Program-made: the position numbers and the translations under genes
DNA from: DATBDM01 sp036269915
GTDB taxonomy: Bacteria; Actinomycetota; Thermoleophilia; Solirubrobacterales; Solirubrobacteraceae
Direction: 5' to 3'
Length of the DNA stretch: 7,668 nucleotides
Assembly: GCA_036269915.1 (NCBI GenBank)
Contig: DATBDM010000211.1
Coordinates: forward strand, 1-7,668
Shown: positions 1 through 6,296 of the stretch, one piece after another
Layout of the letters: every line of letters starts with the position of its first letter
How positions within the stretch are numbered: position 1 is the first letter of the stretch
The notes under the pieces: generated by a model
What the model saw: only the letters and a program-made list of their open reading frames with translations
Told to the model about the DNA's origin: nothing
Database searches by the model: none

Positions 1-1653
1 CTCGTCGCCCTCGGCGCGCTCTACCGCCCGGGCGCCATGGACCAGATCCCGACCTACGCCCGCGGCAAGCGCAACCCGGACGCGATCAGCTTCATCGACG
101 AGCGCCTGCGCGCGATCACGGAGTCGACCAAGGGCGTGATCCTCTACCAGGAGCAGGCGATGCAGATCGCCAAGACCCTGGCGGGCTTCAGCGGCGCCAA
201 GGCCGACGACCTGCGCAAGGCCATCGGCAAGAAGAACCGTGCCGCGATGGCCGACCTCAAGCCGGAGTTCGTGCAGGGCTGCCGCGCCTCGGGCACGACC
301 GAGGACGTCATCGAGACGCTGTGGGCGACCAACGAGAAGTCGGCCGACTACTCGTTCAACAAGTCCCACGCCGCCTGTTACGCGCTGGTCTCCTACCGCA
401 CGGCGTGGCTGAAGGCCAACTACCCGCCCGAGTACATGGCCGCGCTGATCTCCTCGGTCATGGACACCAAGGACAAGGTGCCGTTCTTCGTCAACCAGGC
501 GGAGTCGATGGGCATCGAGATCCTGCCCCCGGACGTCAACGAGTCCGACCACGAGTTCATGGTCGTCGACGGCAACATCCGCTTCGGGCTCGACGCCGTC
601 AAGGGCGTCGGGTACGCCGCGGTCGAGGCGATCAAGCGCGCCCGCGAGGAGGACGGGTCGTTCGAGTCGTTGTGGGACTTCTGCGAGCGCGTCGACGGTC
701 GCGCGGTCAACAAGAAGGCGATCGAGGCGCTGATCAAGTGCGGCGCGTTCGGCTCGACCGGCGCGACCCGCAGGGGGATGCTCGAGGTGCTCGAGGCCGC
801 GCAGTCCGCCGGGCAGAAGTCCCAGCAGGACGCCGAGATCGGCCAGGGGTCGATCTTCGACCTCGCGCCCGTCGCGGCCACGCCATTCGCCGCGCCCTCG
901 CACCCGACGATCCCCACGATCGAGTTCGAGCGCGCGGAGCTGCTGGCGATCGAGAAGGAGTCGGTCGGCATCTTCATCACCGAGCACCCGCTCAAGCGCG
1001 TGCGCGAGGCGCTCGCGGTCAAGGCGGACTGCTCCTGCGCCACCGTCATGGACCAGCGTGACGGCGACTGGGTCAAGGTCGGCGGCATGGTCACGGGGGC
1101 GAAGAAGATCCGCACCCGGACCGGCTCGACGATGATGTTCGCGACGCTCGACGACCTCGAGGGCCAGGTCGAGATCGTGGTCTTCGAGAAGGCGCTCGCC
1201 GCCGCCGAGGGCAAGGTCGCCGACGACGCGATCGTCCTCGTACGCGGCCGGGTCGACCACAAGGAGGCCGGCAAGGTCTGCGTGATCGTCCAGGACGTCG
1301 ACCTGTTCGAGCCCACCGACGCCGAGATCGACAAGGCCAAGGAGCAGGTGGCGCGGATGGCCTCGCAGGCGCCGCCGACCGCGCTCTGCTGGCCGGTCGA
1401 CGCCACGCGGCTCGAGGCGGCGGTCATCGAGGACCTGCGCGAGCTGTTCGAGCGCTATCCGGGCGACTCGGAGTTCGTGCTGGAGATGCACACCGCCACC
1501 GGCCTGCGCCGGTTGAAGTTCGGCTCGGGCTACCGGGTCGCCGGCCGCAACGCCGGGCTGAAGGCCGAGCTCGACCGCCTGCTGGGCAAGGCGACGCCAC
1601 CGGCGCCGCCCGAGGCCGCCGCGGCGCCCGAGCCCGCCATCGTCGCCGCCTAG
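1..1653 (+). CDS. dnaE: DNA polymerase III alpha subunit, C-terminal part (5' end outside window)
   Basis: Catalytic subunit of the replicative DNA polymerase, which extends primers on the sliding clamp. The frame is open from base 1, and 550 residues are visible of a protein usually about 1,150-1,200 aa. The PHP domain and the palm with its catalytic aspartates lie upstream. Numbering from the first window codon, visible parts are the fingers motif ALYRPGAM (6-13, with Ala where most bacteria have Pro), GVILYQEQAM (45-54), FNKSHAACYALVSY (about 119-132), a helix-hairpin-helix with FGLDAVKGVG (195-204), a QGSIF pentapeptide (282-286) matching the internal beta-clamp-binding motif QxxLF, an OB fold (about 357-437), and a C-terminal domain ending in an Ala/Pro-rich tail (531-550). 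The OB fold and C-terminal extension fit replicative DnaE1. The gene converges on nfo and shares a CTAG with its stop. Confidence 0.97.
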   Translation, partial: LVALGALYRPGAMDQIPTYARGKRNPDAISFIDERLRAITESTKGVILYQEQAMQIAKTLAGFSGAKADDLRKAIGKKNRAAMADLKPEFVQGCRASGTTEDVIETLWATNEKSADYSFNKSHAACYALVSYRTAWLKANYPPEYMAALISSVMDTKDKVPFFVNQAESMGIEILPPDVNESDHEFMVVDGNIRFGLDAVKGVGYAAVEAIKRAREEDGSFESLWDFCERVDGRAVNKKAIEALIKCGAFGSTGATRRGMLEVLEAAQSAGQKSQQDAEIGQGSIFDLAPVAATPFAAPSHPTIPTIEFERAELLAIEKESVGIFITEHPLKRVREALAVKADCSCATVMDQRDGDWVKVGGMVTGAKKIRTRTGSTMMFATLDDLEGQVEIVVFEKALAAAEGKVADDAIVLVRGRVDHKEAGKVCVIVQDVDLFEPTDAEIDKAKEQVARMASQAPPTALCWPVDATRLEAAVIEDLRELFERYPGDSEFVLEMHTATGLRRLKFGSGYRVAGRNAGLKAELDRLLGKATPPAPPEAAAAPEPAIVAA

Positions 1654-2519
1654 CCGCGGGCGCCGAGCCCGCGCTCGCGCAGCGCGAGGGCGTTCTCGAC
1701 GTCCGCGCGCTCGACCGCCTTGCCCGTCTTGCCGGGGCCCTCGAAGATGCACGCGAGGCCGTCGAAGCGCGGCTCCGACAAAAAGGCGGCGATGCCGGCG
1801 GCGCCGATCTCCCCGTCGCCGAGGTTCGCGTGGCGGTCGACGTTGGAGCCCAGCGGGGTCTGCGAGTCGTTGACGTGCAGCGAGCCGAGCCTCTCGCCGC
1901 CGACGACGCGGTCGAAGTCGTCGAGGACGCCCTCGAGGCCCTCCGGGCTGGCGATGTCGTAGCCCGACGCCCACAGGTGGCAGGAGTCCAGGCAGACGCC
2001 GAGCCGCGGGCCGCCACCGGCCTGATCGATCATGCGCGCGAGCTCCTCGAAGGAGCGCCCGAGCGTCCCGCCGGCGCCCGCGGTGTCCTCGAGGTGCAGC
2101 GCGCAGCCCTCGGACTCCTTCAGCGCCTCGGCGATCACGGCGGAGGCGCGCCGCAGGGCCTTGTCGACGTCGCCGCCGTTCTTCAGCGCCGAGCCGGCGT
2201 GCAGCACGACGCCCACGGCCCCCAGCGCGTGGCCGGCCCGCAGCGAGGCGGTCAGCGAGGTCAGGGACTTGCGCCGGATCTCCGCGTCCTCGGAGGCGCA
2301 GTTGATCAGGTAGACGGCGTGGATCAGCAGCGCGTCGACCGAATCGGACGCCCGCACGGCCTCGTGGAAGGCGCCGACCTGCTCGTCGGAGTAGACCGTC
2401 GGCTTCCACTGCCGCGGGCTCTGGTTGAAGATCTGGATCGCCTGGCAGGCCCGCTCCTCGCCGCGCGCGACGGCGTTCGCGGGGCCGCCGGCGGGAGACA
2501 CGTGGGCGCCGATCAGCAT
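1650..2519 (-). CDS. nfo: Endonuclease IV (deoxyribonuclease IV, AP endonuclease)
   Basis: Cuts DNA 5' of abasic sites in base excision repair using a trinuclear zinc centre in a TIM barrel; cytosolic. The 289-aa protein has the usual length (E. coli Nfo is 285 aa) and begins MLIGAHVS, the expected N-terminus. All nine zinc ligands known from E. coli are present at matching places: H67, H107, E144, D178, H181, H215, D228, H230 and E260. They sit in the motifs VLHAGS, LDSCHLWASGYD, HVNDSQ, GSNVDRHANLGDGEIG and FEGPG. The last is usually ETPG, a mild change. The start has no Shine-Dalgarno sequence, and a candidate -10 (TAGTAT, 2534 to 2529) would leave a leader of only 2-3 nt. The gene is divergent from gltX and convergent with dnaE, so it is probably monocistronic. 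Confidence 0.96.
   Translation of the reverse strand: MLIGAHVSPAGGPANAVARGEERACQAIQIFNQSPRQWKPTVYSDEQVGAFHEAVRASDSVDALLIHAVYLINCASEDAEIRRKSLTSLTASLRAGHALGAVGVVLHAGSALKNGGDVDKALRRASAVIAEALKESEGCALHLEDTAGAGGTLGRSFEELARMIDQAGGGPRLGVCLDSCHLWASGYDIASPEGLEGVLDDFDRVVGGERLGSLHVNDSQTPLGSNVDRHANLGDGEIGAAGIAAFLSEPRFDGLACIFEGPGKTGKAVERADVENALALRERGLGARG
1655..1688. terminator. Two tandem hairpins at the dnaE/nfo convergence, possible terminator
   Basis: Directly after the dnaE stop, cgcgggc (1655-1661) pairs with gcccgcg (1667-1673) over a 5-nt loop. The next bases, ctcgcg (1674-1679) and cgcgag (1683-1688), form a second stem with a 3-nt loop. Neither has a T-run. Because the two genes abut, a terminator for dnaE has to lie inside the 3' end of nfo, which is where these fall. 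They also encode the nfo C-terminus, and short GC inverted repeats are common by chance in such DNA. Confidence 0.3.
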
Positions 2520-2539
2520 GCGGGCGGCATACTAGGGGG
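2520..2539. promoter_or_regulatory. Divergent nfo/gltX promoter with a shared -10 element, probably leaderless
   Basis: Only 20 bp separate the two start codons. The one AT-rich stretch is catactag (2528-2535). On the plus strand CATACT (2528-2533) has the key A at -11 and T at -7 if transcription starts at the A of the gltX ATG (2540). On the minus strand TAGTAT (2534 to 2529) fits TANNNT and would start nfo mRNA 2-3 nt before its ATG. No separated Shine-Dalgarno is available; the ggggg touches the gltX ATG. Both -35 regions would lie inside the opposite gene and neither resembles TTGACA. Confidence 0.5.
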
Positions 2540-3880
2540 ATGCGGGTACGGTTCCCTCCGTCGCCGACCGGTGCGCTGCACATCGGGAATGCCAGGACAG
2601 CGCTCTACAACTGGTTGCTGGCGCGCGGCCACGACGGGACGCTCGTGCTCCGGATCGAGGACACCGACCGCGAGCGCTCGACGCCCGAGAACGAGCAGTC
2701 GATCTTCGAGGCGCTCGAGTGGCTTGGCGTCGACTGGGACGAGGGCCCCACCTACCAGTCCGCCAACGCCGAGCGTCATGCCGAGGTGGTCGAGCAGCTG
2801 ATCGCCGACGGTCATGCCTACCGCTCCACGGCCGGGCCGGAGGAGGTCCGCGCCTACAAGGAGGCGCACGAGAGCCGCGGCTTCCGCGGCGCCGAGGAGG
2901 GGGAGGGGGCCGTGCGGCTGCGCGTCCCCGACGAGGGCGTCACCGTCGTGCGCGACGTCGTCCGCGGCGAGACCGCCTTCGAGAACACGCTGCTCGACGA
3001 CCTCGTCATCGCGCGCGCGGACGGGACGCCGATCTACCACCTGGCAGTGGTCGTCGACGACGCCGACGCGGGCATCACGCACGTCGTTCGCGGCGCCGAC
3101 CACTACTCCAACACGCCCAAGCAGATCCTCATCCAGCAGGCGATGGGCGCGCCGACCCCGGTCTACGCCCACCTGCCGCTGCTCCACGGGCCCGACGGCA
3201 AGAAGCTCTCCAAGCGCCACGGCGCCACGTCCGTGGAGGACCTGCGCGAGGCCGGCTACCTCCCGGAGGCCGTCATCAACTACCTCGCGCTGCTCGGCTG
3301 GGGCTACGACGAGGAGACCACCTTCCACACGGTCGACGAGCTCAAGGAGCGCTTCAGCCTCGAGCGCGTCTCCAAGGCCCCGGCCGTCTTCGACGAGCAG
3401 AAGCTGCGCTGGATGAACGGTCGCTACCTGCGCGAGCTCTCGGTCGACGAGCTGACCGCGCGCCTGGAGGCCTTCACCGGCCACACCGGGCTGCGCGACG
3501 CGGTTGCGATCACCCAGGACAAGATCTCCACCCTGGCGGAGTTCTGGCCGCTCGCGCGGTCCTTCTTCGAGGGCCCGGTCGACGATCCCGACGCGCGGGC
3601 CAAGGTGCTCGGCAAGCCCGAGGCGACCGACGCGCTCACCCAGGTGCGCTCGGCGCTGGGGGAGCTTGCGGAGCCGTGGGAGCAGGAGGGGGTCGAGCGC
3701 GTCCTGCGCGACGCCGTCGAGCGATCGGGCCTCAAGGCCAAGCAGGTCTTCCAGCCGCTTCGGGTCGCGTTGACTGGAACGACCGTCTCACCGGGTATCT
3801 TCGAGACAGTCGCGCTGCTGGGACGCGACGAGACGTTGGCACGGGTGGATGAGGCGTCGCGCGGGCGACAGGCCGCCTGA
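2540..3880 (+). CDS. gltX: Glutamyl-tRNA synthetase
   Basis: Class I aminoacyl-tRNA synthetase that charges tRNA-Glu with glutamate in the cytosol. The 446 aa are slightly short for the family (about 460-500). The N-terminus RVRFPPSPTGALHIGNARTA contains the HIGH signature as HIGN (14-17). LRIEDTD (37-43) follows, and the KMSKS loop is KLSKR (222-226). An alpha-helical anticodon-binding domain runs from about 325 to the end and contains QPLRVALTGTTVSPGIFE. The region equivalent to the E. coli zinc-binding loop reads AYRSTAGPEE without cysteines, and I find no cysteine in the whole protein, so this is a zinc-free GluRS. Whether it also charges tRNA-Gln (non-discriminating, needing GatCAB) cannot be told here. 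The ATG is fixed by the RVRFxPSPTG start. It lacks a usable Shine-Dalgarno, and leaderless translation is likely. Confidence 0.97.
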   Translation: MRVRFPPSPTGALHIGNARTALYNWLLARGHDGTLVLRIEDTDRERSTPENEQSIFEALEWLGVDWDEGPTYQSANAERHAEVVEQLIADGHAYRSTAGPEEVRAYKEAHESRGFRGAEEGEGAVRLRVPDEGVTVVRDVVRGETAFENTLLDDLVIARADGTPIYHLAVVVDDADAGITHVVRGADHYSNTPKQILIQQAMGAPTPVYAHLPLLHGPDGKKLSKRHGATSVEDLREAGYLPEAVINYLALLGWGYDEETTFHTVDELKERFSLERVSKAPAVFDEQKLRWMNGRYLRELSVDELTARLEAFTGHTGLRDAVAITQDKISTLAEFWPLARSFFEGPVDDPDARAKVLGKPEATDALTQVRSALGELAEPWEQEGVERVLRDAVERSGLKAKQVFQPLRVALTGTTVSPGIFETVALLGRDETLARVDEASRGRQAA

Positions 3881-3892
3881 GCCGAACGGCCT
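3870..3892 (+). terminator. Weak hairpin across the gltX stop codon
   Basis: aggccg (3870-3875) can pair with cggcct (3887-3892) around an 11-nt loop that contains the TGA. A second small repeat, cccgg/ccggg (3904-3908 and 3916-3920), follows. Neither has a T-run. These are the only termination candidates in the 78-bp gap before the next gene. Confidence 0.22.
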
Positions 3893-3943
3893 CGCCGAGC
3901 CCACCCGGCGCTCAACCGGGACACCACCCCTGCCGATACGCCT

Positions 3944-3948
3944 GGAGG
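3944..3948 (+). promoter_or_regulatory. Shine-Dalgarno GGAGG that sets the TTG start of the HDOD-LuxR gene
   Basis: GGAGG lies 10 nt before the TTG at 3959. The in-frame ATG at 4007 has no such sequence before it, so the TTG is the better start. Confidence 0.65.
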
Positions 3949-3958
3949 CGGCCACCCG

Positions 3959-5152
3959 TTGACCGACTCCAGTACCCCAGACCGCTCGTCCTCCATCGAC
4001 CGACTCATGGCCACCACCGCCGCCCCCACGCCCTCAGGTACCCCGGCCACGCCGGCGGCGCTGGGCGTGCCCGCGCCGCGGCCCGCGTCGGTGCCCTCGT
4101 CACGCCAGCCGTACTCGGTCGTCGGCCGGTCGCGCAACGAGGGCCACGGCAAGCGGCTGACCGCCGCGTTCGAGGCGCTCGAGGTTTTCCCGGCGCTGGC
4201 CGAGTCGCGCGACCGCCTGCTCGCGCTCGTCACCGAGGAGCGCCCCTCGACCGGCGACGTCGTCCGCGCCATCGAGTCCGACGTCGCGCTGGTCATTGCT
4301 GTCCTGCGGCTCGCCAACAGCCTCGAGTCGCCCAAGCGCGGCCAGATCGAGTCGGTCGTCTCCGCGGTGGAGATCCTCTCCCCGGAGGCCGTGCGAGCGC
4401 TCGCCGCCAACGCCGAGACCTTCGACTTCTTCGAGCGCGGCAAGACCTGGGACGCCGCCCCGGAGCGCTTCCGTCTGCACGCCGTCGCGGTCCAGCGCGC
4501 CGCGGACCGGCTCGCGGCCGCCTCCGGCTACCCGCATCGCGACCGCCTGCTCGTCACCGCGCTGCTGCACGACGTCGGCAAGCTCGTGCTCATGCACGCC
4601 TATCCGGGGTACCCGCGCCAGGTCCACGGGCCGGCGCGCACCCCCGAGGACCGCCTGCACCACGAGCGCCGCGAGCTGGGCGTCGACCACGCCCTGGTCG
4701 GCGGCGTGCTCGCCCGCCGCTGGAACCTCCCGCGCGTCTTCGCCTCGGCGATCGAGCGCCATCACGCCGAGGACGCGCAGGGCGACGCCGCCTACGTCCG
4801 TCTGGCGGACATGCTCGCCCACTACTCCCAGGGCTCCCCGGTCTCCTCGCCGGAGATGCTGCGCTCCGCCCGGATCATCGGCTTCGGGCCGTCCGAGCTG
4901 CGCGCCGTCCTCTACGACCTGCCCTACCCGAGCCGCGACCGGCCCCGCTCGGTCGAGCCGTGCCCGCTGTCGGTGCGCGAGCTCGAGGTCCTCAGGCGCC
5001 TCGCCCAGGGCATGGTCTACAAGCAGATCGCGCTCGAGCTCTCGCTCTCCACGAGCACGGTGCGCACGCACCTGCACAACATCTACGGCAAGCTCGGCGC
5101 GGTCGACCGCGCCCAGGCCGTGCTGCACGCCACCGAGCGCGGCTGGCTCTAG
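3959..5152 (+). CDS. HDOD-domain protein with C-terminal LuxR-type DNA-binding domain
   Basis: Predicted cytosolic regulator of 397 aa. Residues 1-60 are a Ser/Pro/Ala/Thr-rich, probably disordered tail. An HDOD (HD-related output) domain spans about 65-325 and contains IESDVALVIAVLRLANS (105-121), LLHDVGKLVLMH (202-213), DHALVGGVLARRWNLP (243-258) and AIERHH (264-269). Histidines and aspartates at positions used by HD phosphohydrolases remain (H204, D205, H244, H268/H269, D284), so enzyme activity cannot be excluded. Residues 336-393 are a LuxR/FixJ-type helix-turn-helix: LSVRELEVLRRLAQG, then KQIALELSLSTSTVRTHLHN and KLGAVDRAQAV. HDOD domains usually act as output or scaffold modules in signalling, so a signal-gated transcription factor is likely; ligand and targets are unknown. 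The gene stands alone, after gltX and before a strong hairpin. An alternative start is ATG at 4007, which removes only part of the tail. Confidence 0.9.
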   Translation: MTDSSTPDRSSSIDRLMATTAAPTPSGTPATPAALGVPAPRPASVPSSRQPYSVVGRSRNEGHGKRLTAAFEALEVFPALAESRDRLLALVTEERPSTGDVVRAIESDVALVIAVLRLANSLESPKRGQIESVVSAVEILSPEAVRALAANAETFDFFERGKTWDAAPERFRLHAVAVQRAADRLAAASGYPHRDRLLVTALLHDVGKLVLMHAYPGYPRQVHGPARTPEDRLHHERRELGVDHALVGGVLARRWNLPRVFASAIERHHAEDAQGDAAYVRLADMLAHYSQGSPVSSPEMLRSARIIGFGPSELRAVLYDLPYPSRDRPRSVEPCPLSVRELEVLRRLAQGMVYKQIALELSLSTSTVRTHLHNIYGKLGAVDRAQAVLHATERGWL

Positions 5153-5155
5153 GCT

Positions 5156-5175
5156 CGGCCGCGGAAGCGCGGCCG
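5156..5175 (+). terminator. GC-rich hairpin terminator after the HDOD-LuxR gene
   Basis: cggccgcg (5156-5163) and cgcggccg (5168-5175) form a perfect 8-bp stem with a GAAG loop, 4 nt after the TAG. It is followed by ccctctc, only a weak pyrimidine tail. Actinobacterial terminators often lack a strong T-run. Confidence 0.6.
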
Positions 5176-5186
5176 CCCTCTCGACG

Positions 5187-5204
5187 TTAGTCAGGCAACT
5201 GACC
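5187..5204. promoter_or_regulatory. MarR-like operator palindrome upstream of the LamG gene
   Basis: TTAGTCAGGCAACTGACC contains perfect arms GTCAG (5190-5194) and CTGAC (5199-5203). Read the other way, TTAGT-N6-ACTGA matches a TTAGT-N6-ACTAA palindrome at 9 of 10 bases. From memory, that palindrome resembles MarR-family operators in actinobacteria. It is the least GC-rich part of the gap and lies 38-55 bp before the LamG start, where an operator would be expected. No marR gene is in the window. Confidence 0.4.
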
Positions 5205-5241
5205 ACGCGGTACGACGTCGTCGTCGTCGGAAGGGACGCCA

Positions 5242-6294
5242 ATGAGACGCATCGCCCTGCTCGCGGCCGGCCTGGTGGGCCTGCTGCTCTCTGCCACCCC
5301 CGCTCACGCCGCCACCGGCCTGTCCGGGCGCTGGACGTTCGACGAGGGCAACGGCGCGAGCGCGGCCGACGCGTCGGGGGGCGGGAACGCCGGGACCCTC
5401 TCCGGCGGCGTGTCGTGGGTGAGCGGCGCGCGCGGCGGCGCGCTCGCGTTCACCGGCGGCCAGGTGCGGATCCCGACGCGCGCGGCGTTCGAGACGCCCG
5501 CGGTCACCGTCGAGGCCTGGGTGAAGCAGACGGGCACTCCGGGCCCGTACCGCTACGTGGTCGCCAAGGGCGCCTCGGCCTGCATGGCCGCCTCCTACGG
5601 GCTCTACACGGGCCCCGGCGGCGGGATCCAGTTCTACGTCTCCAGCGCCGGGGGCACGCGCTTCGCGCGCTCGCCCGACGCCGGCGACGGCGTGTGGGAC
5701 GGCCGGTGGCACCTCGTGGCCGGCACCTACGACGGGTCGGCGGTGCGGCTCTACGTCGACGGCGCCGAGGTCGGCTCGGGGACGCCGGCGACCGACCCGA
5801 TCGACTACGGCGCGCTCGACACGCGCGACCTCTTCGTCGGCCACTACGACGGCTGCACCGGGCTCGACTTCGTCGGCAGCATCGACGACGTCCGCATCTA
5901 CGGGCGGCCGCTGACCGCCGACGAGGTCGCCCGCGAGCCGGCGTTCCCGTTCAAGGGCTTCTTCGCCCCGATCGACAACGCCCCGACCCTCAACCAGGTC
6001 AAGGCGGGGTCGGCGGTCCCGATCAAGTTCAGCGTCGGCGGATTCCAAGGACTCGACGGGCTGATGGCGCCCGGCGCACCGAACTCGCGGCTGGTCACCT
6101 GCTCGACGAGCGCGCCGCTGGACGACGTCGAGCAGACCGTGACGGCGGGCGCGAGCACGCTGAGCTACGACGCGGCCTCGGATCAGTACGCCTACGTCTG
6201 GAAGACCGACAAGAGCTGGTCGGGCACGTGCCGGCAGCTGACGGTGACGCTGAGCGACGGCATCCCGCACACGGCCGCGTTCAAGTTCAAGTAG
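5242..6294 (+). CDS. Secreted LamG (concanavalin A-like) and PxKF domain protein
   Basis: Exported 350-aa protein. A Sec signal peptide (MRR, hydrophobic core about 4-17, cleavage after ATPAHA at residue 23) precedes a LamG/concanavalin A-like jelly-roll domain at about 27-232. That domain shows GRWTFDEGNG, VTVEAWVKQ, WHLVAGTYDGSAVRLYVDG and GSIDDVRIYGRPLTADEV, all typical of Laminin_G_3 repeats. Residues 235-350 form a PxKF domain: GFFAPIDNAPTLNQVKAGSAVPIKF with the namesake P-I-K-F at 260-263, then TYVWKTD-like YAYVWKTDKSW and a terminal KFK. Cysteines pair up by domain (C114/C205, C287/C330), fitting extracellular disulfides. LamG domains commonly bind glycans or proteins; no catalytic residues are recognisable. 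There is no LPXTG or anchor, so release or wall association is likely. AAGGGA at 5231-5236 is a good ribosome-binding site. It heads the four-gene set. Confidence 0.9.
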   Translation: MRRIALLAAGLVGLLLSATPAHAATGLSGRWTFDEGNGASAADASGGGNAGTLSGGVSWVSGARGGALAFTGGQVRIPTRAAFETPAVTVEAWVKQTGTPGPYRYVVAKGASACMAASYGLYTGPGGGIQFYVSSAGGTRFARSPDAGDGVWDGRWHLVAGTYDGSAVRLYVDGAEVGSGTPATDPIDYGALDTRDLFVGHYDGCTGLDFVGSIDDVRIYGRPLTADEVAREPAFPFKGFFAPIDNAPTLNQVKAGSAVPIKFSVGGFQGLDGLMAPGAPNSRLVTCSTSAPLDDVEQTVTAGASTLSYDAASDQYAYVWKTDKSWSGTCRQLTVTLSDGIPHTAAFKFK

Positions 6295-6296
6295 CC

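Noticed and set aside
420..1427. 335-aa open frame on the minus strand
   Set aside because: Lies wholly inside dnaE; Ser/Thr-rich composition typical of an antisense frame in GC-rich DNA, no domain.
2513..3484. 323-aa open frame on the minus strand opposite gltX
   Set aside because: Antisense of gltX with low-complexity Arg/Leu/Val/Gly content; gltX is certain.
4007..4009. ATG as an alternative start of the HDOD-LuxR gene
   Set aside because: No Shine-Dalgarno before it; the TTG at 3959 has GGAGG 10 nt upstream.
5214..5230. Short run of gtc/cgt triplets in the LamG leader
   Set aside because: Only about four units, common in this base composition; not a meaningful tandem repeat.
4100..5242. 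380-aa open frame on the minus strand opposite the HDOD-LuxR gene
   Set aside because: Antisense frame. The plus-strand protein has clear HDOD and LuxR motifs. Its start would overlap the palindrome region, but the product looks like no protein.
4296..6296. First two thirds of a 796-aa plus-strand frame
   Set aside because: Arg/Ser/Ala-rich shadow of the HDOD and LamG genes. Only its last 129 codons, from the GTG at 6297, look real.
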